Shown one piece after another: positions 1-11,433 of a stretch of 64,000 bases of DNA. This DNA comes from Lotus japonicus. Lineage: Eukaryota; Streptophyta; Magnoliopsida; Fabales; Fabaceae. A model generated the notes under the pieces. The model saw nothing but the letters and a program-made list of their open reading frames with translations. It was not told the DNA's origin and did not search any database. The translations under genes were made by a program, and so were the position numbers. The stretch is from contig NC_080043.1 in assembly GCF_012489685.1 (NCBI RefSeq), positions 33,127,987-33,191,986 on the forward strand, read 5' to 3'. Position 1 is the first letter of the stretch. Every line of letters starts with the position of its first letter.

Positions 1-1914
1 TTGAGGAATGTTGGTGCCCCAGTTAGTGACCATCGTCTTGTTCTCCAGTTGGTCTCTGGTCTCACTGAGTCTTTTCGTGGTGTTGCCACCCTGATCCGTC
101 AGAGCGAACCTTTACCTCCTTTCCTCAAGGTCCGCTCCATGCTGATTCTAGAGGAATCTGGTCTCGCTAAGATGTCAGGTCCGGCCTCTCAGACTGTTTT
201 GCACACCTCTGTTTCCCATCCACATGCCTCTGTTGACTCTTCTCCACAGCGCCCCACCTACCGCAGCGATCAGGGACACTCCAACCATCGTTATGGGTCA
301 GGGCAAAATTGCAATTATCACGATAGTTCTGGCAAACCTAAGAAGAAAGGTGGCTCCCGTTATCCTGGATCATCTGGTTCCTCTGGTTCCCTTGCTGCAT
401 CTCCCCCGCCGTGGCGCCCACCTCCGCAGGCATCCTGGAATCCCTGGGGTTGGGCTCCTCCCCCTTGGGGCATGCCTCCTTGTCCTTACCCCACATCTCA
501 GTGGTCGCGTCCCATGGGTCCTCCGCAGCAACCCAGCATTCTAGGTCAGCGTCCTCAGGCCTACACCACTACTGCTTCTCCGGCACCCACTGATATCGCT
601 GCTGCCATGCACACCAGGTCTTTGACTCCTCCAGACACCACATGGTACATGGACACCGGCGCATCATCCCATACTACGACATCTCACGGTACTCTTACGT
701 CTTATTCTAATTTAAGTCATTTAAATCAGAAACTGATAGTTGGTAGTGGTCAGGGCATTTCAATTCGGGGTTCGGGACACACTTCTATTCCTACCCCACA
801 CAAACCTTTAGCACTCAATCATGTCTTGCACACTCCGCGAATTATTGAAAACTTAATTTCTATGCGACAACTCACTACTGACAATAATGTTTCTGTTTCT
901 TTTGATCCATTTGGATTCTCGGTGTCGGACTTCCAGACGGGGATGCCTCTACTGAGATGTAATAGCCTTGGCGATCTCTACCCAGTCACTCGTTCCTCCC
1001 CTTTTGCTGGTCTTGCTTCTGGTGTCTGGCACAATTGTCTTGGTCATCCTGCTTCCTCAGCTTTAAATCACCTTAGGAATAATAAACTTATTTTTTGTGA
1101 ACCTTCGAGTTCTAGTTCTGTTTGTGATTCTTGTGTTTTAGGCAAACATGTTCGGTTGCCTTTTAGTTCCTCTGAAACTATTACTCTGAGGCCATTTGAT
1201 ATTTTGCATAGTGACTTATGGACGTCTCCTATTTTAAGCAATGTTGGTCATCGTTATTATGTTTTGTTTTTGGATGATCACACTGATTTTTTATGGACGT
1301 TTCCAATTGGTACGAAATCACAAGTTTATGAAATATTTACTACTCTTGCTACACTTATTAAAACTCAATTCTCAGCAAATATCAAATGTCTTCAATGTGA
1401 TAATGGACGTGAATATGACAATGCCTCTTTCCAACGGTATTGTAATGCTAATGGTCTTATTTTTCGCTTCTCTTGCCCTCACACTTCTTCTCAAAACGGC
1501 AAAGCAGAACGCAAAATACGCACCATTAACAATATGATCCGCACTCTCCTCGCGCATTCGTCTGTTCCTCCTTCTTTTTGGCATCATGCCCTTCAAATGG
1601 CAACGTACCTTCTGAACATTTTGCCTCGCAAGACTCTTCAGAATGATTCTCCTACTCAGTTGTTGTATCATCGTGACCCTTCCTACTCACACTTACGTGT
1701 CTTTGGTTGTCTATATTTTCCTCTCTTTCCTTCCACTACAATTCACAAATTACAACCACGATCGACTCCGTGTGTTTTTATGGGGTATCCGCTGAATCAC
1801 AGAGGTTATAAATGTTATGATTTGTCAAACAGAAAAATTATAATATCGCGGCATGTCACCTTTGATGAAACCCGATTCCCCTTTGCCGACCTGTCCTTGA
1901 ATCCTGCCCTTTAG
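1..1914 (+). pseudogene. copia polyprotein part 1: gag tail, protease, integrase
   Basis: The frame is open from the window edge, so the true start is upstream. About residues 100-190 are a proline-rich low-complexity gag tail with no clear CCHC knuckle. The aspartic protease motif [10 protein letters not shown] is near residue 217. The GAG-pre-integrase motif follows (WHNCLGHP, then CDSCVLGK). The integrase core shows HSDLW, CDNGREY (families usually have DNGGEF) and NGKAERK, which supply the D, D and E residues. The C-terminal box HVTFDET is present. The frame ends at a TAG. Only about 45 residues separate this box from the RT motifs, much less than usual for copia, so part of the integrase-RT linker appears deleted together with the frame change. 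Confidence 0.9.
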
Positions 1915-1918
1915 CCTT

Positions 1919-3499
1919 TTGGTTTCTATTGATGACCCGTCCATCTCACCCTTGCCTCGTAACCCAAAACAAGCCTTATCCGATCCCAATTGGAAGTCCG
2001 CTATGCAGTCTGAATTTAATGCACTTATTAGAAATAATACGTGGGAGTTGGTTCCCCGTCCTTGTGATGTTAATATTATTCGCTGTATGTGGATTTTTCG
2101 CCATAAAAAGCAGTCTAATGGTTTGTTTGAGCGTTATAAGGCTCGTCTTGTAGGTGATGGTAGGTCTCAGATTGCAGGTGTGGATTGTGAGGAGACTTTC
2201 AGCCCCGTGGTGAAACCGGCTACCATACGGACAGTTCTCAGCATTGCTCTCTCCAGATCCTGGCCCATTCATCAGTTGGATGTCCAGAATGCCTTTCTGC
2301 ATGGTGATCTCCATGAGACTGTCTACATGCATCAGCCATTGGGTTTCCGCGACTCTCAGCACCCGGACTATGTCTGTCGTCTGAAGAAGTCTCTTTATGG
2401 TCTGAAACAGGCGCCTCGTGCTTGGTATCAGCGGTTTGCTGACTATGTTTCCTCTATTGGCTTCCAACACAGCAGTTCAGATCATTCCCTTTTTATCTTC
2501 CGGCGGGGTACTGACATTGCCTATATTCTGCTATATGTAGATGACATCATCCTCGTTGCTTCTTCTCATGATCTCCGCAAATCCTTTATGGCACTTCTTG
2601 CGTCTGAATTTGCTATGAAGGATCTGGGCCCTCTGAGTTATTTTCTTGGCATCGCTGTCACTCGGCATGCCGGTGGCCTTTTCCTCAGTCAGAGCACTTA
2701 TGCTAATGAAATCATTGCCCGCGCCGGCATGGCGTCGTGCAACCCTTCTGCTACTCCGGTTGACACCAAGCAGAAGCTCAGTTCTTCTTCTGGGACTCCT
2801 TGTGAGGATGCCACTTTGTATCGGAGTCTTGCTGGTGCCTTACAGTACCTCACATTCACTCGTCCTGACATTTCTTATGCTGTTCAGCAGGTGTGCTTGC
2901 ACATGCATGCTCCCCACACCGAGCATATGCTTGCTCTCAAGCGTGTTTTACGCTATGTTCGTGGCACTCTGACTTACGGTCTTCACTTGTATCCCTCCCC
3001 TATTGAGAAACTTGTTTCTTATACGGATGCTGACTGGGGGGGATGTCCTGACACCAGACGCTCTACTTCTGGCTACTGTGTTTTCCTCGGTGACAATCTT
3101 ATTTCTTGGTCATCTAAGCGGCAACCCACCCTATCTCGCTCTAGTGCTGAAGCTGAATACCGGGGTGTTGCTAATGTTGTCTCCGAATCTTGTTGGATCC
3201 GCAATTTACTTCTGGAGCTTCACTTTCCTCTCTCTCAGGCAACATTGGTTCACTGTGACAATGTTAGTGCCATTTACCTCTCTGGAAATCCAGTGCACCA
3301 TCAGCGTACCAAACATATCGAGATGGATATCCACTTTGTTCGGGAAAAGGTCGCGCGTGGCCAGGCTCGCGTCCTTCATGTTCCTTCCCGTCATCAGATT
3401 GCGGACATATTTACCAAGGGCCTTCCTCGGGTCCTCTTTGATGATTTTCGTTCCAGTCTCAGCGTCGGTGAACCTCCCGCTTCGACTGCGGGGGTGTGA
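1919..3499 (+). pseudogene. copia polyprotein part 2: reverse transcriptase and RNase H
   Basis: This continues the polyprotein in the next forward frame. RT motifs include NTWELV, KARLV, the QLDVQNAFLHG box, KSLYGLKQAPRAW and the catalytic YVDD in YILLYVDDII. RNase H motifs include YTDADWGG, SAEAEYR, HCDN and RTKHIEMDIHFVRE, ending with IADIFTKGLP. The RT and RNase H part is intact along its length. The copy is non-functional as a whole because it is out of frame with gag and integrase. The first ATG is unlikely to be a real start; the natural protein would be released from the full polyprotein. Confidence 0.92.
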
Positions 3500-3637
3500 T
3501 AGAATATAATATTCTTGTATTTATTCTTATGTAATTATGCCTATAATTAGGGTTTAGATTTTATTATTAGTCAACATTGTATTTGTATAAATAGGGTGTT
3601 TACCCATCAATATTACTCACGGAATTGATTTCCTACA
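3495..3637 (+). repeat. 3' LTR of the first copia element
   Basis: The LTR starts TGTGATAGAA directly after the G-run that serves as polypurine tract and ends ATTTCCTACA, giving TG..CA ends and about 143 bp. A TATAAATAG box lies at 3586-3594. The exact start could be 3495 or 3497. There is no partner LTR in the window to confirm it. Confidence 0.7.
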
Positions 3638-5461
3638 TAGTTAATGTTGTGGACAATTGATTTATCCTCCTGCAAATCGTCATACATACTAAATGGAGCA
3701 AACATAAAATAAAAATCAAAGCATTTAGAGTGTGTTTTTTTTCCTAAGATTTATGAGAAAAAACATTTTATTTAATTAAGAATTCATTTTTTTTAAAAGT
3801 TAAATTGTTTGTTTCAGTTTTTTAAAAACTTATTATTTCAAAAAAACTAAAAACATATTATTTAAAAAAGCTATTTTAATTAAAATTTATTATAATAGAT
3901 GAGAGAAGATAAAAATGTTATTTTTATTAGAGTAAATGAACACAAATCATATCATAATTTTCATAAAAATCTCTATAAAATCTTCTTTTTAGAAAGCTAA
4001 AAATCATTATTTTAATTTGAAACAAATTCACTCATTTGTATCGACATTTTAACATATTATTATTTAAAAAAATTGAAAACAAATTATTTGAAAAAAAATA
4101 TTTTGATTAGTTTATTTGAAAAATCTATTATGTAAAAAAATGATTTTAATAAGTGTTGCTGAACACAAATCAAATTAAACAGATAAAATTGACCGGGTTC
4201 GAGTCTGTGGCACTTAAATCCGCGAGTATGTGGGAACTCAAAAGTTCAACATTCACATGTATGCAAGTTTTCAAAACAATTTAACACCGATTAAAAATAC
4301 ATTTTCCTGATAGATTTCGTCATTTCGTGTTAAACGTCAAAATCACAATTTGCCACCTATTGTGATCCAAGACTCAAATATTATTTATTCCCACTGAACA
4401 AAAAGATGGTTTAAGTGATAATTAATAATGATCACATGCAAGGTTCTAATAACAGATGAATATATGATCCTATATGTACATAGGAGAAGCTCAATATCAA
4501 CCCAAAAACGGAAAGAAATTAAGAAGCTTTACCCAATTAATTAAAGTGGTTGTCCTTTAATTTGCTTCTAGTGCTGTCGTGGGAAGAGGAGACTGAAAAG
4601 GGAGAGTAGTGTAGGTGGCTTGATGTGGATATTATATGCATATCGCATGAGAGAAAAGAAGTAAAGGCTATATGAGGGAGTTGAAGGAAAGTTGTATATT
4701 AAGAGGGTTGAAGTTTTATGAGTAATGATACGTAATGCATAATTATTTGGTCTTCCAAAAAAAACGTGTACGCATGTATTTTTTTTTTCAAAAGCGCCTA
4801 AAATAACATCCCACCAAAAAACCAACACCCCCGCAACCAACCAAAAGATTACAAGACCGAAGTAGTATTTTGCTTACACACATTTTTCTTCCACTTTGAC
4901 AACATAGAGGATAAGATAAGAAATATTGACATATAAAAATTAAAAAATGTGAAAATGAGATGAAAAAAAAAAGTGATATGTAAATGAATTATTACTTTCT
5001 TTTTATGAAATAAATGAATTATTACTTATAATACCCCACCAATCCAAAAAAAAAAAAAACTAGGAACATAAAAGATAAGAGATCTCGGGAAATCCACCAA
5101 CACAAAACAAAAACTTATGATCCACACACTTGGACGACAATCCAACACATCACGAGACACAATACTTGAGACACTATACAAGGAAATAGCAAATGAACCA
5201 ACCATTGAGACAGGTGAATGTTATGGTGGGATAGTGACTTAGGTGGTGTTGGTGCACGACCTAATAAGGACCACAAGAAATTAGCAAAAAAAAATCTAAA
5301 TCCCATAAATAATGAGTGGCTGTAAATAAGTTAAGATAAGTTACTATTTTATCCCTCCTCCCATTTTACCATTATATCTCTTAGTATTTTTTATTTTTTA
5401 CATCATTACCATTATACCCTTCCTCCTCATTCCTTTCCCTCTCTTCCATGAAACCCCACCC
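3638..5461. other. AT-rich intergenic DNA, no gene recognised
   Basis: The stretch is very AT-rich with many A and T runs. It holds no reading frame with recognisable domains and no clear terminal repeats. The part around 5220-5440 shares short motifs with 43020-43200 (a GGTGGTGTT..GACCTAA block and a GATAAAAT-GTAACTTA block), so both may include pieces of one DNA-transposon family. That is a weak impression from reading. Confidence 0.4.
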
Positions 5462-5630
5462 CACGACCACTGCATCTCTCCCTCTCGTCGGCGCCGACTA
5501 CTCCGATGTGGGTTCTGCTTCTTCTCTCGCTTAACTCGCTCGCACGACCACTGCATCTCTCCCTCTCTCGCCGGCGCCGACTACTCCGCTGTGGGTTGTG
5601 GGTTCTGCTACTTCTCTCACTTAACTCGCT
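5462..5630. repeat. 81/88-bp tandem duplication in pyrimidine-rich leader-like sequence
   Basis: Unit one is 5462-5542 and unit two 5543-5630. Both begin CACGACCACTGCATCTC and contain GGCGCCGACTACTCCG. The second unit carries a 7-bp extra GTGGGTT. The segment is CT-rich like a plant 5' leader, with an ATG at 5450 opening a short 28-codon frame. It is only a few hundred bases upstream of the exon-like sequence disrupted by the copia element. Confidence 0.8.
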
Positions 5631-5778
5631 CACTTCCTCTCTAGCGGACGCTCCCCCTTTCGCCTCCCTCGCTCACACCGAGTAAATATATTACCTCAAC
5701 AAATTGGCATCAGAAAATTTTGTTGCTGATTTTTAACTGATAAGTTTTTTATTTCACACAGTTCTACTTTTCTTTCCA

Positions 5779-5894
5779 GGTGAAGCATTGCAAAACGATT
5801 ATGTATATGATGAATCAGGGAAGTGGTATTGTCCATTCATGATTCATCTTAGCATGTGTTGTGTGTCAGGTAAACCTGGGCATTTGGGACATTC
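5779..5894 (+). pseudogene. exon-like host sequence interrupted by a copia insertion
   Basis: A good acceptor (tttctttccag at 5770-5779) precedes exon-like sequence whose translation includes NDYVYDESGKWY. A second acceptor-like site (gtgtgtcag) precedes sequence that runs into the CATTC target site at 5890-5894. With the transposon ignored, it continues at 11434 as an open stretch coding for ALQMIHAAKGIKFGIVEV, up to about 11510. I do not recognise the protein. The gene-like nature is inference from splice signals and open frames. Confidence 0.35.
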
Positions 5895-6396
5895 TGTTAG
5901 AAATTGGGTATGCTAATCATGGAAAACTTGAAAGAATCGTGTTCGTACACTTTCCGAACAAAGTATTTCGACCCTATTCTTGCCTGGGTTCACGAAATCC
6001 TTGTTGGGATAATTCTTCAAGAATAATCTGCTTCAGACAAATGATAACAGACTAGGAATGTAGAGAGATTTCGATTTAGTTTTTCTGTGTTATGAAACTG
6101 AGGCCAGATGACTCCTTATAAGGAGTTTGTTTCAGAAACCGTTTTTCGGTTAATAAAACAGAATGACTTTTCAAAAATTTCGAAGGGGGCGCTGCCCCAC
6201 ACCCTGCCCGCTGACCCCAGCCAGGGGCTCCGCCCCTTGGAACCCCGCAATCTAATCGCGGTCAATTATGCGTTGGCCCAACAAGCGTGCACTCCGCACT
6301 ACCCTAACTCGTTTCCGAGCTTAACGCATAATCGCATCGGCCTACAATAAATGACATTACTACTAAAATCCATTGATGATACTAAAATCACTAACA
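5895..6396 (-). repeat. 3' LTR of the minus-strand copia element
   Basis: The plus strand reads TGTTAGAAATTGGG..ACTAACA, with TG..CA ends on both strands. It contains a GC-rich block (GGGGCGCTGCCCC type) at about 6184-6240. The short open frames inside it are repeated in the other LTR only because LTRs are duplicates and should not be taken as genes. Confidence 0.95.
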
Positions 6397-6957
6397 AATC
6401 CCCCTCCATTTTAGTGTAATCCTTGATCTATTCAGTATATATATAATAATATATACAAGTGTATAACACACAGATATAACAATCAAACAAATGCATAAAT
6501 GAAAATGTCTTGCGATTGAATTTTCATCTTAGTACAAATACACATTCCAAATACTCGAGAATCGGGGTGTCATAATGATTGAACCCGTCAACCCATTTGA
6601 ATATCTGAAGATATCGTACACATATGTTTCTATAACACTCTACTATTCATACTTGACACTTTACAAGTCATGTGTCCTTATCCATTAATAAGCATATAGG
6701 AAGCCAAGTCCAAGCTTCTTGAAGCGGCAAAACTTCATGCTCACATAGGTGATCCTTTTAATCTTGCACCTGCATTTGCAATTTTTCAAAGAACCATTAA
6801 GAAGATATACTTCAACCTAGCCATCACTTGCAGGTCTGAGCACATACCTTGCGAAGATAAATACAAATGCTCCAATCTCTAACTATGATCTTTCCACATT
6901 GAATTCTGCTTCTAACGTTGTATTAGAAGGGAATTGGGTATACCATAGCTAGTAGAT

Positions 6958-9223
6958 TTAGATGGACTTTAATCCCATCCCAATTACCGACTTTTTCACT
7001 AAGTCTCTAGCTAACCCCTTCGTCAAGTGATCAACTAAGTTTTGTTGCGACCGAACAAACTCAATGGATATCACCCCATTCATGATTAAATCCCTAATCA
7101 TACTATGTCTAACACCCAAGTGTCTAGACTTTCCATTGTACATTTGACTATAAGCTTTAGCCAATGTAGCAGCACTATCACAACGGATAGAAATTGGTGA
7201 TATCGGTTTAGGCCATATTGGAATCTCATATACCAAGTTTCTTAGCCATTCCGCTTCTTTACCAGCAGCAGCTAATGCTACAATCTCAGATTCCATTGTA
7301 GAACTAGTTATACATGTTTGCTTTTTGGAAGCCCATGAGATGGCACCTCCCCCAAGCAAAAACACCCATCCACTTGTAGAGGATGAATTTTCAACATTAT
7401 TTATCCAACTAGCATCCGAATAACCCTCTAACACCGAAGGAAATCCCACATACGACATTCCATAATTCATAGTACCCTTCAAGTACTTGAATACCCTAGT
7501 TATCGCATGCCAATGATGTCTACTAGGATTACTAGTAAATCTGCTCAACTTTCCAACCGCATAAGCAATATCCGGTCTAGTGCTAATCATAGCATACATC
7601 AAAGAACTTATAGCTCTTGAATATTCGAGCTGATCCACAGGTTTACCTGTATTTGGCATAAGTTTTTCACTCGGATCCATGGGAGTACTAATCGGAGAAC
7701 AACTTTCATGATTAAACTTCTTGAGTATTTTCTCAATGTAATGAGATTGCGTAATTACAATCCCCTTATTCTCCCGTTTAATCTTAATACCAAGAATAAC
7801 GTCCGCTTCTTCCATATCCTTCATGGAGAACTTTGATGACAAAAAATTCTTCGTCTTATCAACTTGATTTTGGTCGGTGCCAAAGATCAACATGTCATCA
7901 ACATATAGACAAATGATAACTCCTTTACCAGATGTATCAAATTTTCTATATACACATTTGTCAGCTTGGTTCAGAATGAAACCACTAGACAAAACAACCT
8001 CATCAAACTTTTGATGCCACTGCTTCGGAGCTTGTTTCAGCCCATACAACAACTTAACTAGCTTACACACCTTATGCTCATTACCAGGCATTACAAATCC
8101 TTCAGGTTGCTTCATATACACTTCTTCTTCCAAATCACCATTCTGGAATGCAGTTTTGACATCCATTTGATGAATCACTAGATTGTGAATAGTCGCTAAA
8201 GCAATCAACAATCTAATAGTGGTGATACGAGCAACTGGAGCATAGGTATCAAAGTAATCAATTCCTTCCTTTTGTCTAAAGCCTTGGATAACCAATCTAG
8301 CTTTAAACTTATCAATTGTACCATCGACTTTCATCTTCCTTTTGAAGATCCATTTGCAACCCAATGGTTTGCAACCTGGTGGTAAATCAGATAATACCCA
8401 AGTATTATTTTTCATGATAGAACCAATCTCTTCATCAATTGCTTCTTTCCAAAAAGCAGAATCTCGAGATTTCACAGCTTCATCATACGTTCTTGGATCC
8501 TCCTCTATACTATAACAATAATAGTATTGATTATCAATCTGATCCTTTGATCCTTCAACTAGATATAATTGAAAATCAGACCCATAAGATTTAGGTTTTC
8601 TAGCTCTTTTGCTTTTACGAGGTTCGAATGTCTCACTTGGTACATCATTTGAATGATCATCCTTTAGATATTCATCCGAATTTGGTATAGAGTGCTTTGG
8701 TCTAGGTATAGAAGAGAAACAATTCTCATCAAATATGGCATCTCTCGATTCTATAATCGTGTTAATAGAAATCGAGTCATTAGGTTCTATAACATAAAAC
8801 CTATAAGCCTTGGAATGCTCAGCATATCCAACAAAGATGCAAGCTACACCCTTTTCACCCAAAGTTTTCCTTTTAGGGTCCGGGAGTCTAACCACGGCCC
8901 TGCAACCCCAAACACGTAAAAATGTTAAATTGGGTCGTTTCTTATACCAAAGTTCATGTGGAGTAGTCTTTTTCCTTTTATTAGGAACCCTATTTAACAA
9001 ATAGCAAGCCGTTAACATGGCTTCTCCCCAAAACCCTTTCACTCAAACCAGAGTAAGATAACATGGCATTCACCATTTCTTTAAGAACTCTATTTTTCCT
9101 TTCAGCCACACCATTTTGTTGAGGTGTATAAGGTGTCGTAGTCTCATGAATGATTCCTACGGATTGGAAAAATACAGGATCATAATATTCACCACCTCTA
9201 TCCGTACGTAATGTTTTAATCAA
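6958..9223 (-). pseudogene. copia pol: end of integrase, reverse transcriptase, RNase H
   Basis: From the right, the segment 9223-9043 gives the integrase second Asp region (RTDRGGEY) and QQNGVAERKNR with the catalytic Glu. A one-base frame change near 9040 follows, then the frame 9042-6958 runs on with FWGEAM, NTWVLSDLPPG, the DVKTAFQNG box, LLYGLKQAPKQWH and YVDDMLIFG. RNase H shows GYSDASW, SSTMESE, RCDSAATLA and KSRHLGVRHSMIRD and ends near VDHLTKGL. The RT and RNase H domains are intact. The frame change and the upstream stop prevent a single polyprotein. Confidence 0.92.
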
Positions 9224-9229
9224 CTCATT

Positions 9230-10906
9230 CTATTGCAATTCAACTTCAGTTTTATAAATTCTGAATTTATCTAAGGCTTCGTCCTTAGCATGCAACAAAT
9301 AAACATAGCAGAATCTGGATGCATCATCTATGAAAGTGACAAGATACTTTTTATGCCCTAATGATGGAGTAGCATGCAAATCACATAGATCACTATGTAT
9401 CAATTCAAGTATGACAGATTTCCTTGTTATACTTTTAAAAGGTTGCCTAGTGATCTTTGTTAACATGCAAGTTTTACACTTTTCTACATTTCCATCAATA
9501 ACAGGAATTAAATCATCTTTAGACATTTCAAGCATTCTTTTATAATGTACATGTCCTAGATGAGCATGCCATAAAGATGATTTATTAACATTCGAATTGG
9601 ACATAAATACAGAACCAAAATCATTAGGAACTTCATTCAAATTCATCATGAACATACCATTATTATAATATCCAAATCCTACAAACACATCAGACTTCGA
9701 TAAAACATATTTATCGGATTCATACACTTGCTTGTATCCAAGCTTATTCAATACAGGACCAGAAATTAAGTTCTTACGTAGTTTAGGAACATATAAAACA
9801 TTAAACAAAGTAATAGTCTTTCCAGAACTGAATTCTAACACCACGCTTCCTTTGCCTTCAACAGGATCAAAGTTATGATCTCCCATGTAGAGGACATATC
9901 CATCTTCCACTGGAACAAAAGTCTTGAACCAGAAACGATCCTTGCAAACATGTGTTGTGGCGCCAGAATCAATCCACCACGCGATAGCATCATCCTGCAC
10001 ATAAAATGCTTCAGAAATTAGTGAAACCGAATGTTTAATAAAACTATTCAAATCACAAATTGATTTCTGATCTTGGTTTTGGGATTGGTCCTTAGACCCT
10101 TTTCCCGAACCACTTGCATTCGCGTTGTCGTGCTTTTTGCCTGAACGGCAATCCCTCTTGAAGTGGCCTGTTTTTCCACACTTCCAACATTCTAGTTTCG
10201 GTTTCTTGTTAGAACCGAAACTGCCTTTGTTCTTCTTGAAAGCACGCTTCTTTCCTTTGTTTCTATTGTTATCGTTCTTATCACCCTCTTCGATCATATT
10301 AACCGAGGGTCCAGCAACTTCTTTTCCTTTTCCCTTGTCACCCTCCTGCGCCCTTAGAGATTCTTCTATGCGCAAGTGACTTTCAAGTTGAATCAAAGAC
10401 AAGTCGTCTTTTCCATGCTTCAAATTGTGTTTGAAATCCTTCCACGAAGGAGGCAACTTGTCTATGATACTTGAGACAGATATTGTTTCATCCATCTTCA
10501 ATCCGTGTTGTGTGAACTGTCCAAGGATTCGGAGGAGTTCATTGAATTGTTCCATGACAGACCTTGATTCAACCATCTTGTAACTGTTGAAATCAGTTAC
10601 AAGAAAATTTTTACTAGATGAGTCCTCTGCCATGTACTTGAATTCGAGACAATCCCACAATTCCTTTGCAGATTCCACATTTTGATAAACATCAAATAAG
10701 GGATCAGACATACCGTTAAGAATGTGCCCTCTGCATATGTAGTCATCGTTCTCCCACTTTGATCTGCGCCTTATATTTTCAACCGTGTCATCCTCCAGAA
10801 GTTCTGGAATTGGTGTAGATAGGACATACACCACCTTCAACGCTGTCAACATGAAATTAGTAGTCATCTCTTTGACGGTGCTTCCTCCAGTGCTTCCTCC
10901 AGCCAT
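9230..10906 (-). pseudogene. copia gag, protease and first half of integrase
   Basis: The frame starts with ATG at 10906, only 25 bases inside the 5' LTR. The gag core is of the UBN2 type (KWENDDYICRGHILNGMSD, then WKDFKHNLKH), followed by a zinc knuckle CWKCGKTGHFKRDC near residue 240. The protease motif is WWIDSGATTHVC, the GAG-pre-integrase motif is LWHAHLGHVHYKRM, and the integrase begins ELIHSDLCD. An in-frame TAG at 9230-9232 ends it; integrase continues in the same frame beyond the stop. The N terminus looks shortened: MTTNF runs straight into MLTALKVVYVLST, without the tryptophan-bearing segment usual in this family. Confidence 0.92.
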
Positions 10907-10931
10907 GATTATCAGAGTTACTTTGTTCGTT

Positions 10932-11433
10932 TGTTAGAAATTGGGTATTATAATCTTGGAAAACTTGAAAGAATCGTGTTCGTACACTTTCCGAACAAAG
11001 TATTTCGACCCTATTCTTGCCTGGGTTCACGAAATCCTTGTTGGGATAATTCTTCAAGAATAATCTGCTTCAGGCAAATGATAACAGACTAGGAATGTAG
11101 AGAGATTTCGATTTTGTTTTTCTGTGTTATGAAACTGAGGCCAGATGACTCCTTATAAGGAGTTTGTTTCAGAAACCGTTTTTCGGTTAATAAAACAGAA
11201 TGACTTTTCAAAAATTTCAAACGGGGCGCTGCCCCGCACCCCGCCCGCTGACCCCAGCCAGGGGCTCCGCCCCTTGGAACCCCGCAATCTAATCGCGGTC
11301 AATTATGCGTTGGCCCAACAAGCGTGCACTCCGCACTACCCTAACTTGTTTCCGAGCTTAACGCATAATCGCATCGGCCTACAATAAATCACATTACTAC
11401 TAAAATCCATTGATGATACTAAAATCACCAACA
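10932..11433 (-). repeat. 5' LTR of the minus-strand copia element
   Basis: 502 bp, the same length as its partner at 5895-6396. Differences include the block near 10948-10956 and the GC-rich segment near 11218-11250. It is followed directly by the second CATTC copy at 11434-11438. Confidence 0.95.

Larger units (their letters stand above)
1..3637 (+). mobile_element. Ty1/copia retrotransposon, 5' end outside window
   Basis: The domain order is gag tail, protease, GAG-pre-integrase, integrase, reverse transcriptase and RNase H, which is the copia order. It is followed by a G-rich polypurine tract at about 3484-3494 and a short 3' LTR. The 5' LTR, primer site and most of gag lie left of the window, so the target-site duplication cannot be checked. 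The reading frame changes between integrase and RT, so the copy is defective. Confidence 0.95.
5895..11433 (-). mobile_element. Complete Ty1/copia retrotransposon on the minus strand
   Basis: Two 502-bp LTRs (5895-6396 and 10932-11433) flank a minus-strand gag-pol. The direct repeat CATTC stands at 5890-5894 and 11434-11438, which proves a single insertion event. By eye the LTRs differ at about 13 positions (about 97% identity), so the insertion is fairly recent. In element sense a polypurine tract AATGGAGGGGGATT (plus-strand complement 6397-6410) precedes the 3' LTR. A canonical TGG-type primer site after the 5' LTR is not visible. The coding region carries one stop and one frame change, so the copy is not autonomous. 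Confidence 0.97.

Noticed and set aside
5427..5633. Arg/Ser/Glu-rich open frame on the minus strand
   Set aside because: It arises from the tandem duplication in CT-rich DNA, is low-complexity and has no domain.
10907..10925. A sequence resembling the tRNA-Met primer site in reverse orientation (ACTCTGATAATCA) beside the gag start
   Set aside because: It is in the wrong orientation for the element and imperfect; probably chance.
6108..11387. Two nearly identical 80-codon frames at 6108-6350 and 11145-11387 that look like a duplicated gene
   Set aside because: They lie wholly inside the two LTRs of the copia element, so their similarity is explained by LTR duplication. No domain or codon evidence supports them.
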